Under the pieces are notes generated by a model. The model ran no database searches. It was not told the DNA's origin and saw nothing but the letters and a program-made list of their open reading frames with translations. This document shows positions 18,587 through 25,685 of a DNA stretch of 64,000 nt, piece after piece. Origin of the DNA: an uncultured Flavobacteriales bacterium (lineage in GTDB: Bacteria; Bacteroidota; Bacteroidia; Flavobacteriales; Crocinitomicaceae); NCBI GenBank assembly GCA_946480085.1, contig CAMLHZ010000003.1, positions 248,001 to 312,000 on the forward strand, in the 5' to 3' direction. The translations under genes were made by a program, and so were the position numbers. The stretch's first letter is position 1. Each line of letters begins with the position of its first letter.

Positions 18587-19564
18587 CTATTCCACCAGTA
18601 AGTTACAACCACGTATTTCGGAATGATCCAGTCTTCCCATTAAACGGAGTTTGCCATCGTAATTTCTACCCAGATCTTGTGTTTCAACGAAAGAACAACT
18701 ATAAACGTTTGCTAAGTCGATAATGGAAACAACTCCTGTTTTGTTTTCTGAAATGCCGTATTCCAATGGATCGTTTACTTCTCTTAATCTGAATTTCATC
18801 CAAGCTGGAAAGGAAAACAATTCATCTTTGTCGGAATATGCCTGAGAAAGTAATTCACACATTCCATATTCTGAAGAAATGTATTCCGTTTTGAATGCCT
18901 TGTTTAAGGTAGAATGCAATTCGGTTTTACTCATTTCCTTTCTTCGACCTTTCATTCCACCTGTTTCAATAATGGTAATGTCATGAAGGTTCGGTTTCAA
19001 TTCCGCCAGATCAAGAAGCGCATAACTCACACCGAACAAAACAATCTTTCTTCCGGTATTTCTTGCTTTTTCAATTGCTGAAATCAAACTCTCTAAACTT
19101 TCCAGATAATACCCTGAAAGTTCGTGCTTGCTTTCGTTGATGAGTTTGTCGACCATATAAACCAAGCTCGATTCGCCTTGTTCAACATAGGAGGGAAGAA
19201 GTGCAAAAATGATAAGATCTTCCAGTTTTCCAGCGAATTTCTCAAATGTTGGCAAAAAGGATTGTTCGTAAATAGAAGTATCTGCAACGAAATGCTGACT
19301 TCTTTCACCGCCAGTTCCACTGCTTTTGAAAAGTGCCTGATGCGCTTTGTTTTCCGTAATTATCTTATGCGTTTTGAAAAAGGAAATGGGTAGAAATGGA
19401 ATTTCGGTGAAATGCGTTGGTTTTGGTTTTGGTTTGTTCAATGTGTTTACATATTCTCTGTAAACAAATGTGTTCTGGTATTGGAATTCAAAAACTTCAA
19501 GTGCACATGCGTTGAATTCGTCTTCACTCTGAATCGAAAAAATACGTTGAACCAATTCTTCCAT
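18587..19564 (-). CDS. LuxE/PaaK-like acyl-activating family protein
   Basis: This 325-residue protein resembles the acyl-protein synthetase (LuxE) branch of the adenylate-forming PaaK superfamily. The loop FKSSGTGGERSQ (about 80-90) corresponds to the phosphate-binding SGTTG motif. IPFLPISFFKTHKI precedes it as in LuxE, and ISSEYGMCELLSQAYS near residue 235 and the late QDLGRNYDGKLRLMGR match conserved parts of the fold. Family members activate a carboxylate with ATP and load it on a protein or thiol. The substrate here is unknown and there is no lux or aryl-lipid cluster nearby. The start follows the histidine-kinase stop with no gap, so the genes are co-transcribed. Confidence 0.78.
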   Translation of the reverse strand: MEELVQRIFSIQSEDEFNACALEVFEFQYQNTFVYREYVNTLNKPKPKPTHFTEIPFLPISFFKTHKIITENKAHQALFKSSGTGGERSQHFVADTSIYEQSFLPTFEKFAGKLEDLIIFALLPSYVEQGESSLVYMVDKLINESKHELSGYYLESLESLISAIEKARNTGRKIVLFGVSYALLDLAELKPNLHDITIIETGGMKGRRKEMSKTELHSTLNKAFKTEYISSEYGMCELLSQAYSDKDELFSFPAWMKFRLREVNDPLEYGISENKTGVVSIIDLANVYSCSFVETQDLGRNYDGKLRLMGRLDHSEIRGCNLLVE

Positions 19565-20914
19565 CTAGCTTTCGATTAATGGAAGTTGAATGGTGAAAGA
19601 GGAGCCTTTACCCACGCTGCTTTTCAGTGAAACTTTTCCGCCGTGTTGTTCAACAATCAATTTCACGTAGAAAAGACCCAGACCAAAACCTTTTATGTTA
19701 TGTACGTTTCCTGTTGGAACACGATAAAACTTATCGAAGATGAATTTGTAATCTTCACGCTTGATTCCGATTCCGTTATCAGTAACGGAAATATAGAACC
19801 AATTGTTGTCGTTTTTGGTGTGAATGGAGATTTCCGGAGTAACCTCGCAGTATTTTACAGCGTTATCAATCAAGTTGTAAATCACATTCGTGATATGCAC
19901 CTGATCTACATGGATTCTACATTTTTCTGCATTCAACTCCATGTTAATGTTTCCACCCAGTTCGGTTTGATTTAAATCGAAACTTTCTTTCGCGTCAACC
20001 AATAACTCATGAATGTCGCAAAGGTCTTTCTTTAGCGTAATTTCATGTTTGTCGAGTTTTGCAACGTTCAATACGCGTTCTACCTGACCTTCAAGACGCT
20101 TATTTTCCTTGTAAATAATTTCTGCATAACGCTTCAATTTATCAGGATCTTCTGTGAAGTCACCACGCAACAATAATTCGCTGGAAAGACCAATAGTCGA
20201 GATAGGTGTTTTCAACTCATGCGTCATGTTGTTAATGAAATCGTTTTTGATCTCTGACAAACGTTTCTGACGAAGAATGACAATAATTGCGAATGCGAAG
20301 AAGAACATTACCACCACAATAATGGTTGCTAAATACCACCACGGAGAAGAATCAAGAGCAACAGTTGCAACGTGTTTGTTCTTTACTTTCGGAAAAAGTA
20401 CCGTGAAGTAATGCCCGTCCTGCTTCCAGGAAAGTTTCTTGGCTGTTTTCTGAATTTCTTCGTCTTTCTGCGGCTGATAACCAGTGCTTTTGGTGTAATG
20501 TTGTGTTTGACCGTAGATAATGGAGTCTGAGAAACAATCGTAAACCCCGTAAATAAAGTCTTCGTTTAAACTTTGGTTGTCGAATTCTCGCTTTAGGAGC
20601 GTTTCAATGTAGAACGGTTGAACTTCTTCCGCCAAATCAACAACATAGTAATTCGGACGAACTTGCTTAACCGCGCCGTAGAATTTAATGGAAGCGTTAT
20701 CACCTCCTTCTGCTTTCTCCAGTACGTTTCGAAGTGCAATGTAAGTTCTGTCCTCAAAATCACGTTGATTTAAGAGCACTTCCTTTTTCTGAATCTCGAT
20801 AGATTTCTCCTGAGTTTCCAGCGTTTTTCGAATCCAGGTAATTTGAATGAACAGCACGCTCACAAAGGAAATTAATCCTAGTACAACAACTGTATTTACC
20901 TGTTTTCTTTTCAT
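19565..20914 (-). CDS. membrane sensor histidine kinase (HisKA/HATPase)
   Basis: This 449-residue kinase has two membrane helices (about 9-28 and 193-215) around a periplasmic sensor domain of roughly 160 residues. Next come the dimerisation helix with phosphoacceptor H232 in MTHELKTPISTIGLSSELLL, and an ATPase domain with VIYNLIDNAVKYCE (N box), VTDNGIGI (G1), FDKFYRVP (F box) and GFGLGLFYV (G2). No response-regulator gene is adjacent, so its partner is elsewhere. It sits in a tail-to-head run with the rhodanese (6 bp gap) upstream and the LuxE-like gene downstream. Confidence 0.92.
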   Translation of the reverse strand: MKRKQVNTVVVLGLISFVSVLFIQITWIRKTLETQEKSIEIQKKEVLLNQRDFEDRTYIALRNVLEKAEGGDNASIKFYGAVKQVRPNYYVVDLAEEVQPFYIETLLKREFDNQSLNEDFIYGVYDCFSDSIIYGQTQHYTKSTGYQPQKDEEIQKTAKKLSWKQDGHYFTVLFPKVKNKHVATVALDSSPWWYLATIIVVVMFFFAFAIIVILRQKRLSEIKNDFINNMTHELKTPISTIGLSSELLLRGDFTEDPDKLKRYAEIIYKENKRLEGQVERVLNVAKLDKHEITLKKDLCDIHELLVDAKESFDLNQTELGGNINMELNAEKCRIHVDQVHITNVIYNLIDNAVKYCEVTPEISIHTKNDNNWFYISVTDNGIGIKREDYKFIFDKFYRVPTGNVHNIKGFGLGLFYVKLIVEQHGGKVSLKSSVGKGSSFTIQLPLIES

Positions 20915-20920
20915 CTCTAA

Positions 20921-21238
20921 TTACGCTACGCCAACTTCAGGATCAATTTCTGTTGCCCAGGCAATAATCCCACCTTCGAGGTTGTAAAGGTTTTCAAACT
21001 GATGGTTCATTTCCAAAAACTGAATAACGTTTGCACTTCTTTTTCCGGAACGACATTGAACAATCACTTGTTTGTCGCGCGCAATTTTATCCACATTTGC
21101 AGGAACATCATTCATTGGAATGTGTTCGCCGTTAATGTTTCCTGTTTCGTATTCGTAATCTTCGCGAACATCGATCAACTGAAATTCAGTTCCGTTGTCC
21201 ATTAGATCTTTTAGTTCTTTTACTGTAATTGATTTCAT
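20921..21238 (-). CDS. single-domain rhodanese-like protein
   Basis: This is a 105-residue cytoplasmic protein made of one rhodanese domain. The active-site loop is CRSGKRS with catalytic C62, which can carry a persulfide. LIDVREDYEYETGNINGEHI near the N-terminus is the CH2-type signature. Single-domain rhodaneses shuttle sulfur or act in stress and tRNA-thiolation pathways; the recipient is not shown. The gene begins an apparent operon with the histidine kinase and LuxE-like gene. Its upstream gap holds two short palindromic repeats. Confidence 0.92.
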   Translation of the reverse strand: MKSITVKELKDLMDNGTEFQLIDVREDYEYETGNINGEHIPMNDVPANVDKIARDKQVIVQCRSGKRSANVIQFLEMNHQFENLYNLEGGIIAWATEIDPEVGVA

Positions 21239-21248
21239 ATCTTAAATT

Positions 21249-21272
21249 GTTATCTCGGCTCCGCTCGATAAC
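21249..21272. repeat. short palindromic repeat with GTTATC/GATAAC arms
   Basis: Core TCGGCTCCGCTC with exactly complementary 6-bp arms GTTATC and GATAAC, just upstream of the rhodanese gene. Confidence 0.7.
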
Positions 21273-21307
21273 CTTTTCTCCAAATCTAAATTTAGACTTA
21301 ATGAAGG

Positions 21308-21329
21308 TAGCCGATCGGAGTCGAGGCTA
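21308..21329. repeat. short palindromic repeat with TAGCC/GGCTA arms
   Basis: Core GATCGGAGTCGA (reverse orientation, one change from the others) with complementary arms TAGCC and GGCTA. Its right arm contains the stop codon of the reductase gene (21327-21329). Confidence 0.7.
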
Positions 21330-22337
21330 GAATCCTTGAACTCCGTTAACTGTTGTATATTTTAATACGTTTTTCTTTTCCGGGTGAATGCGTGCAAATG
21401 CACTTTGAACAGCCAATGTTCCTTCATGGAAACCACAAAGAATCAGTTTCAATTTGTTCTCATACGTATTCACATCACCAATTGCATAAATTCCAGGAAT
21501 GTTCGTTGAATAATCCAAGGTATTTACTTTAATAGCACTTTTCTCAATTTCCAATCCCCAGTTAGCGATCGGACCAAGTGACGGTTTCAAACCGAACAAC
21601 GGAATAAAATGGTCTGTTGGACGAATGATCTCTCCTTGCGTTTGGTGTGTTATCACCACTTTTTCCACTTCGGATGCTCCCATTAATCCTGTTACCTCAG
21701 CTTCAGTAATTAAAGAGATCGCTCCTTTTTCAGCAAGATCGATCACTTTTTGAACAGAGTCCAAGTGACCACGGAACGATGCGCTTCTGTGTACCAAAAC
21801 GACTTCAGATGCAATGTTCTTTTCAGCAAGGAAAATCGACCAATCCAAAGCAGAATCACCACCTCCGGCAATTACACATCGTTTGTTTCTGTAAAACTCA
21901 GGATCCTTAATAATGTATTCCACCCCTTTGTCTTCAAAATCAACGATGTTTTCAATAGGTGGTTTACGCGGTTCAAAAACCCCCAATCCACCAGCAATAA
22001 TAACAACTGGTGCTTTGTGTTTTGTTCCTTTTATGGTTGTAACGATGAATGAACCATCGTCTTGTTTATCAATTTCAGTTGCTGCCTCTCCCAGTGTAAA
22101 TCCTGGTTTGAAAGGTGCAGCTTGTTCCATCAGATTATCTACCAATTCACCAGCCAATACAGATGGGAATCCGGGAATGTCGTAAATCGGTTTTTTGGGA
22201 TAAATTTCAGAGCATTGTCCACCCGGTTGGGGAAGAGAGTCAATCAAATGACATTTCAACTTTAATAAACCTGCTTCAAATACAGTGAAAAGTCCACATG
22301 GACCTGCTCCAATTATGATGATATCTGTTTCGATCAT
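21327..22337 (-). CDS. ferredoxin/flavodoxin-NADP+ reductase, TrxB-like type
   Basis: This 336-residue flavoprotein has the FAD-binding GAGPCG at residues 10-15 and a second Rossmann fold for NADPH (CVIAGGGDSALDW near residue 153). It also has PQPGGQCSEIYPKKPIYDIPGFP after the first fold, and GIYAIGDVN...KLILCGFHEG at the C-terminus. It lacks the CxxC of thioredoxin reductases, which places it with the YumC/type-2 ferredoxin-NADP+ reductases. It passes electrons between NADPH and ferredoxin or flavodoxin in the cytoplasm. Spacing and repeats separate it from both neighbours. Confidence 0.9.
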   Translation of the reverse strand: MIETDIIIIGAGPCGLFTVFEAGLLKLKCHLIDSLPQPGGQCSEIYPKKPIYDIPGFPSVLAGELVDNLMEQAAPFKPGFTLGEAATEIDKQDDGSFIVTTIKGTKHKAPVVIIAGGLGVFEPRKPPIENIVDFEDKGVEYIIKDPEFYRNKRCVIAGGGDSALDWSIFLAEKNIASEVVLVHRSASFRGHLDSVQKVIDLAEKGAISLITEAEVTGLMGASEVEKVVITHQTQGEIIRPTDHFIPLFGLKPSLGPIANWGLEIEKSAIKVNTLDYSTNIPGIYAIGDVNTYENKLKLILCGFHEGTLAVQSAFARIHPEKKNVLKYTTVNGVQGF

Positions 22338-22413
22338 TACTTAAAATTCGTTGTGCAAAAATAATTATAAGAGTTTGATTATTTAGAATCGGTCCAATTA
22401 ATTACTAGTTAAT

Positions 22414-22915
22414 AATTACGAATTACCAATGGTGGAATTTATCATCAACCTTGCAATTTTTGCTCCGTTGATTTGATAATTGATGTAAGAATTTTCAATA
22501 ATCCAACACATTCGCTTGTCAAAGGTTTTGATTGACCGGTTGATATATACTTTGTTACTTCCAAAAGTTTTATCCAGTATAATGTTTCGCTGGCTTCTTT
22601 TCTTGAGATTTGAAGTTTATGTATGAAATCTTTTGTCGATTGTCCGTATTGGGCTTCACAGATATTTGCACCAATGGAAGTTCCAGATCGAAGTAGTTGT
22701 TTGGAAAGAACAAATTCCCTTTTCTCTGAACAGATAGTTTTGTAGGTTTCTACAATTTCAACTGCGAATTGGAAACTCTTGGTTTGAATAATGTTTTCGG
22801 TCATTTTTAACGTGTTTTCTATTTAAGATAGTTAAAAACATCATTTCAATACAACCTGATTTGTTAAAATTAGTAGGATCAGTCATTAGTAATTCGCCAT
22901 TAGTAATTCGTAATT
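22414..22915. mobile_element. inverted-repeat-flanked four-helix-bundle cassette (candidate)
   Basis: AATTACGAATTACCAATGG at 22414-22432 matches 22897-22915 in reverse complement at 18 of 19 bases. Between them is only the four-helix-bundle gene. The right arm carries an internal 13-bp direct repeat (CATTAGTAATTCG at 22884 and 22898) and overlaps the stop codon of the methyltransferase. Mobility is inferred from the repeat layout only; there is no transposase. Confidence 0.5.
22445..22804 (-). CDS. four-helix-bundle (S23 / IVP-type) protein
   Basis: This 119-residue all-helical protein is of the type first found in intervening sequences of 23S rRNA genes and now known as free-standing genes in Bacteroidota. 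Recognisable text: SFQFAVEIVETYKTI, KREFVLSKQLLRSGTSIGANICEAQYGQS (the conserved hairpin), then KLQISRKEASETLYWIKLL. The fold forms pentameric barrels with a basic face, and related Avd proteins help retroelement reverse transcription. No reverse transcriptase or rRNA gene is near, so the role here is unknown. It lies between near-perfect inverted repeats. Confidence 0.9.
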   Translation of the reverse strand: MTENIIQTKSFQFAVEIVETYKTICSEKREFVLSKQLLRSGTSIGANICEAQYGQSTKDFIHKLQISRKEASETLYWIKLLEVTKYISTGQSKPLTSECVGLLKILTSIIKSTEQKLQG

Positions 22916-23450
22916 ATACAATATATCGCTTCGCGAATTCCCAGGTCACAATACCTGCACAAACCGCCACGTTGAAACTGTGTTTGGTTCCAAATTGTGG
23001 GATTTCGATAATGTGATCAGCTGCGTTAATCACTTCCTGATCAACTCCATCTACTTCGTTTCCAAAAACAAGCGCAAATTTCTGTTCCGTTAATTGGTCG
23101 ATTTGATGCAGAAAAGTGGTTTTCTCTGTTTGTTCAATGGTACAAACCGAAATGTGTTTCGCCTTCAATTCTGAAACAAGGTCAAGAATGTTTTCTCTGT
23201 ATTCCCATTCAACAGTTTCTGTGGCTCCCAGAGCAGTTTTGTGAATGTCACGATGAGGGGGAAGTGCTGTAATTCCACACAAATAGATCTTTTCTACGTT
23301 GAGTGCGTCTGCGGTTCTAAAGAAAGAACCAATGTTGTTCAAACTTCGAATGTCGTTTAGAACAAGAATTATCGGGAATTTTTCCTGTTTACGAAATTCT
23401 TCTTCACCAACACGGTCTAATTCCCACAGTTTTAATTTGCGATTTTCCAT
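22914..23450 (-). CDS. SPOUT-family RNA 2'-O-methyltransferase (TrmH/SpoU-like)
   Basis: This 178-residue enzyme shows the three TrmH motifs: NDIRSLNNIGSFFRTADA with N39 and R45, FGNEVDGV at 129-136, and IPQFGTKHSFNVAVCAGI at 150-167, which forms the SAM-binding knot. It should transfer a methyl group from SAM to a ribose 2'-hydroxyl of tRNA or rRNA; the target base is not predictable. I chose the ATG at 23448-23450 (MENRKLKLW), since the longer frame adds 32 unconserved residues reaching into the divergent gene. The stop codon lies inside the right inverted repeat of the neighbouring cassette. Confidence 0.92.
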   Translation of the reverse strand: MENRKLKLWELDRVGEEEFRKQEKFPIILVLNDIRSLNNIGSFFRTADALNVEKIYLCGITALPPHRDIHKTALGATETVEWEYRENILDLVSELKAKHISVCTIEQTEKTTFLHQIDQLTEQKFALVFGNEVDGVDQEVINAADHIIEIPQFGTKHSFNVAVCAGIVTWEFAKRYIV

Positions 23451-23537
23451 CGGCGCGAAGATACGATTTCGAACATTAAGACGTTTAGGAACTTGCTGCT
23501 TGCTCACAAATTTGTAAACTTGCCTTAACCAATTAGC

Positions 23538-24188
23538 ATGAAACATCTAATTACCGCAATCATCCTTGTAAGCCTTTTTAGCTCATGCACCATCGAAAAG
23601 CAACTTCATTCTGGTGGTTATCATGTTGAGTGGCGAAAAGGAATGAAAAACAGCAAGGCATCCAATTCGAAGGTGTTTCAAGAGAATTCGGAGCAGTATG
23701 AAGTCCAATATTTAGACGTGATCTCGGATTCATTAGCAGCTGATCATTCAAGTTCACCTTTGCTTACTAAAGCAATTTTGCGTCCTGTTGATGAACAAAC
23801 TTCTTCAAAACAAGAAGCAAAGAGCGAACGAAAAACAGATTTGGTTGCTGAAATTGAATTGGAACAGAAAGGTGCCAAGGAGGTGAAATCTGGCCCTAAT
23901 TCCTCACGGATTAATGATTTTGATGGGTCAGCGGATGTGTCGTGTTGGATCGCTTTTGCTCTTGGGATTTTTGCGCTGGGGATAATGATTCCTGCATTGA
24001 TCTTCGAAGTTGATGTTTTATTGTTGTTGGGATTATTGTTTACCGCTGTGGCAATTCTCTACTGCATTTATGCCGTTCTTCTTTGCGCTTTTCATTACAC
24101 GGATCAATCCTTTTTTGCATTCATTGGTTTAGGACTGTCGCTTATTTCCGGATTGCTTTTCTACTTGTTTTCTATTCTCTATTGGTAA
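23538..24188 (+). CDS. membrane lipoprotein, TIEK family (tandem copy 1)
   Basis: This 216-residue protein has a lipoprotein signal with lipidated C17 (LVSLFSSC) followed at once by TIEKQLHSGGYHVEWRKG, a motif shared by three consecutive genes. A charged, probably disordered stretch follows (about 35-130). Three or four membrane helices then fill the rest (WIAFALGIFALGIMIPALIF, LLLLGLLFTAVAILYCIYAV, FIGLGLSLISGLLFYLF). A lipidated N-terminus plus polytopic C-terminus implies inner-membrane residence with both ends anchored. Function unknown; I recognise the motif only as recurring in Flavobacteriales. Confidence 0.75.
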   Translation: MKHLITAIILVSLFSSCTIEKQLHSGGYHVEWRKGMKNSKASNSKVFQENSEQYEVQYLDVISDSLAADHSSSPLLTKAILRPVDEQTSSKQEAKSERKTDLVAEIELEQKGAKEVKSGPNSSRINDFDGSADVSCWIAFALGIFALGIMIPALIFEVDVLLLLGLLFTAVAILYCIYAVLLCAFHYTDQSFFAFIGLGLSLISGLLFYLFSILYW

Positions 24189-24217
24189 AGTCCAATTAAA
24201 TACAATTCCGTAACTTA

Positions 24218-24225
24218 CCCCCCCC
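24218..24225. repeat. C8 homopolymer upstream of lipoprotein copy 2
   Basis: A run of eight C in an otherwise AT-rich spacer, ending 12 bases before the ATG at 24238. Such tracts can slip and change promoter or leader spacing. Confidence 0.7.
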
Positions 24226-24237
24226 AATCAAATATCT

Positions 24238-24828
24238 ATGAAACATCTAATTATCACCATCGTATTTCTAAGCTTACTTTTTTCCTGCACAATTGAAAAA
24301 CGATTGTATAACAAGGGTTTTCATGTAGAATGGAAGAAAAATGCAAAATCTGTTGATGGAAATATCGAAAAGCCTAATCCAATTTCGACAGATGACAGAA
24401 ATGAACTTGAACCAGCTGTTGATGATGTTCTTTCAGAACCATCTTTGACAGATGAAACGGAAGCGAATCAAAATTCAATCGATAGTTTGGATCAAGTGAT
24501 AATCGATGATTCGCAATTGAAGACTCCAGAAAAGGACACCGTTTTTATTTATGACGATGCGCCAACAAATGAGCCGACTGGTGTTGCAGCTTCTTTAGCC
24601 TTTGTGGCTTCAATGATTGCAACACGATTGACAATAATTCCGGGTTTTGGTTATATCATTCTGTTCTTTTTTGCACTTGCATTCATTTTGTCAATCATTT
24701 CCATGATCCGCTATTCTTATCAGCGGGGTTACTACAAGTCCAATATTCTTGGTGTGTTGACTTTTATACTTTGCATGGTGACAATTCTGGTATTTGCCAT
24801 TTTGATTATTGCACTGTTATCCTGGTAA
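24238..24828 (+). CDS. membrane lipoprotein, TIEK family (tandem copy 2)
   Basis: This 196-residue paralogue of its neighbours has the same opening: lipobox LLFSC with C17, then TIEKRLYNKGFHVEWKKN. An acidic, Ser/Asp-rich linker (about 35-125) leads to two or three membrane helices (VAASLAFVASMIATRL, FGYIILFFFALAFILSIISM, ILGVLTFILCMVTILVFAIL). The linker is unrelated to those of the other copies, so only the two ends are conserved. It is 49 bp after copy 1, and a C8 tract lies just before its start. Confidence 0.75.
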   Translation: MKHLIITIVFLSLLFSCTIEKRLYNKGFHVEWKKNAKSVDGNIEKPNPISTDDRNELEPAVDDVLSEPSLTDETEANQNSIDSLDQVIIDDSQLKTPEKDTVFIYDDAPTNEPTGVAASLAFVASMIATRLTIIPGFGYIILFFFALAFILSIISMIRYSYQRGYYKSNILGVLTFILCMVTILVFAILIIALLSW

Positions 24829-24885
24829 TTATCCGGCACAGCAGTATCCTAAATACGAAACCAGGGAAATTCCCGTTAGAGAAGA

Positions 24886-25518
24886 ATGAAATTCGCCATC
24901 CTTTTCGTTCTGATTCTAATTTTTAGCAATTCATGCACCATCCAAAAAAGATTGCATGGTCGCGGGTACCACATTTCATGGAATAAGAAGTATTCAAGGG
25001 TTAAGAATGATGAGGTGAAAAAACACTTGGAGGAAGAAGAGGTTGCCGAAGAAGAAATCATTGATACGCTTAGTGCATCAAGCAATGAAGAAACTCTAAT
25101 CGAAGAAGAACCAATTACACCTCCAGAAACCGATTCAACAGAGATTTCAAAAGAAGATCGAAAAACAGAAAGGGCTCAAAAGTATCCGGATTTGCCTCGT
25201 GCCGAACGGAAATTTGAGCCGCTCGGAGTGTTGGCTTTTAAGATTCTTCTGCTTAATATTCCTATCGGTATCATTGGTGAGAATGCCGTAGATGCGCGAG
25301 TAATCGGACAATGTGAGTTTATGTTTTTGACGATTCTGATTCTGACCTTTATACTTGCGGTCATTTCAATGATCCGATACGTGCGAAATCCAAAGCATTA
25401 CAGGTTCAATATTTTTGCTATTGTCGTCATTCTTGTTGGGTTGTTTTACCTGCTGATGTTTATTTTAGGGAATTACGAAGTTACTTTTATACAAACCTTT
25501 TTCGGAAGTTTTTTGTAA
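24886..25518 (+). CDS. membrane lipoprotein, TIQK family (tandem copy 3)
   Basis: The third tandem paralogue, 210 residues: lipobox IFSNSC with C17, then TIQKRLHGRGYHISWNKK. A Glu-rich linker (EEEEVAEEEI and similar, about 45-120) leads to membrane helices (LGVLAFKILLLNIPIGII, FMFLTILILTFILAVISMIRY, FAIVVILVGLFYLLMFIL). The ISMIRY helix end is shared with copy 2, confirming common descent beyond the N-terminus. It lies 57 bp after copy 2. Function unknown. Confidence 0.75.
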   Translation: MKFAILFVLILIFSNSCTIQKRLHGRGYHISWNKKYSRVKNDEVKKHLEEEEVAEEEIIDTLSASSNEETLIEEEPITPPETDSTEISKEDRKTERAQKYPDLPRAERKFEPLGVLAFKILLLNIPIGIIGENAVDARVIGQCEFMFLTILILTFILAVISMIRYVRNPKHYRFNIFAIVVILVGLFYLLMFILGNYEVTFIQTFFGSFL

Positions 25519-25565
25519 CGAACTTTTGAGAAAAATACGAGTGCAGTAGCCGAGCAGGAATCTAC

Positions 25566-25578
25566 GCATCTGTGGGAA
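25566..25578. repeat. partial copy of the GCATCTGTGGGAA repeat
   Basis: GCATCTGTGGGAA, identical to the inner part of the inverted repeat arm at 14882-14894, lies in the gap before mutS. Confidence 0.5.
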
Positions 25579-25685
25579 AGCAATCCTTTTTTAGCTCTAA
25601 TCCAAGCATCTGTTGAAAACTCTGAAAACTATTCGTGGGGCATCACAAGACGAAGTGATATTTTTGATGCTCAATCCATCACATT

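Noticed and set aside
22445..22804. Diversity-generating retroelement (Avd-like gene)
   Set aside because: There is no reverse transcriptase and no template/variable repeat pair nearby.
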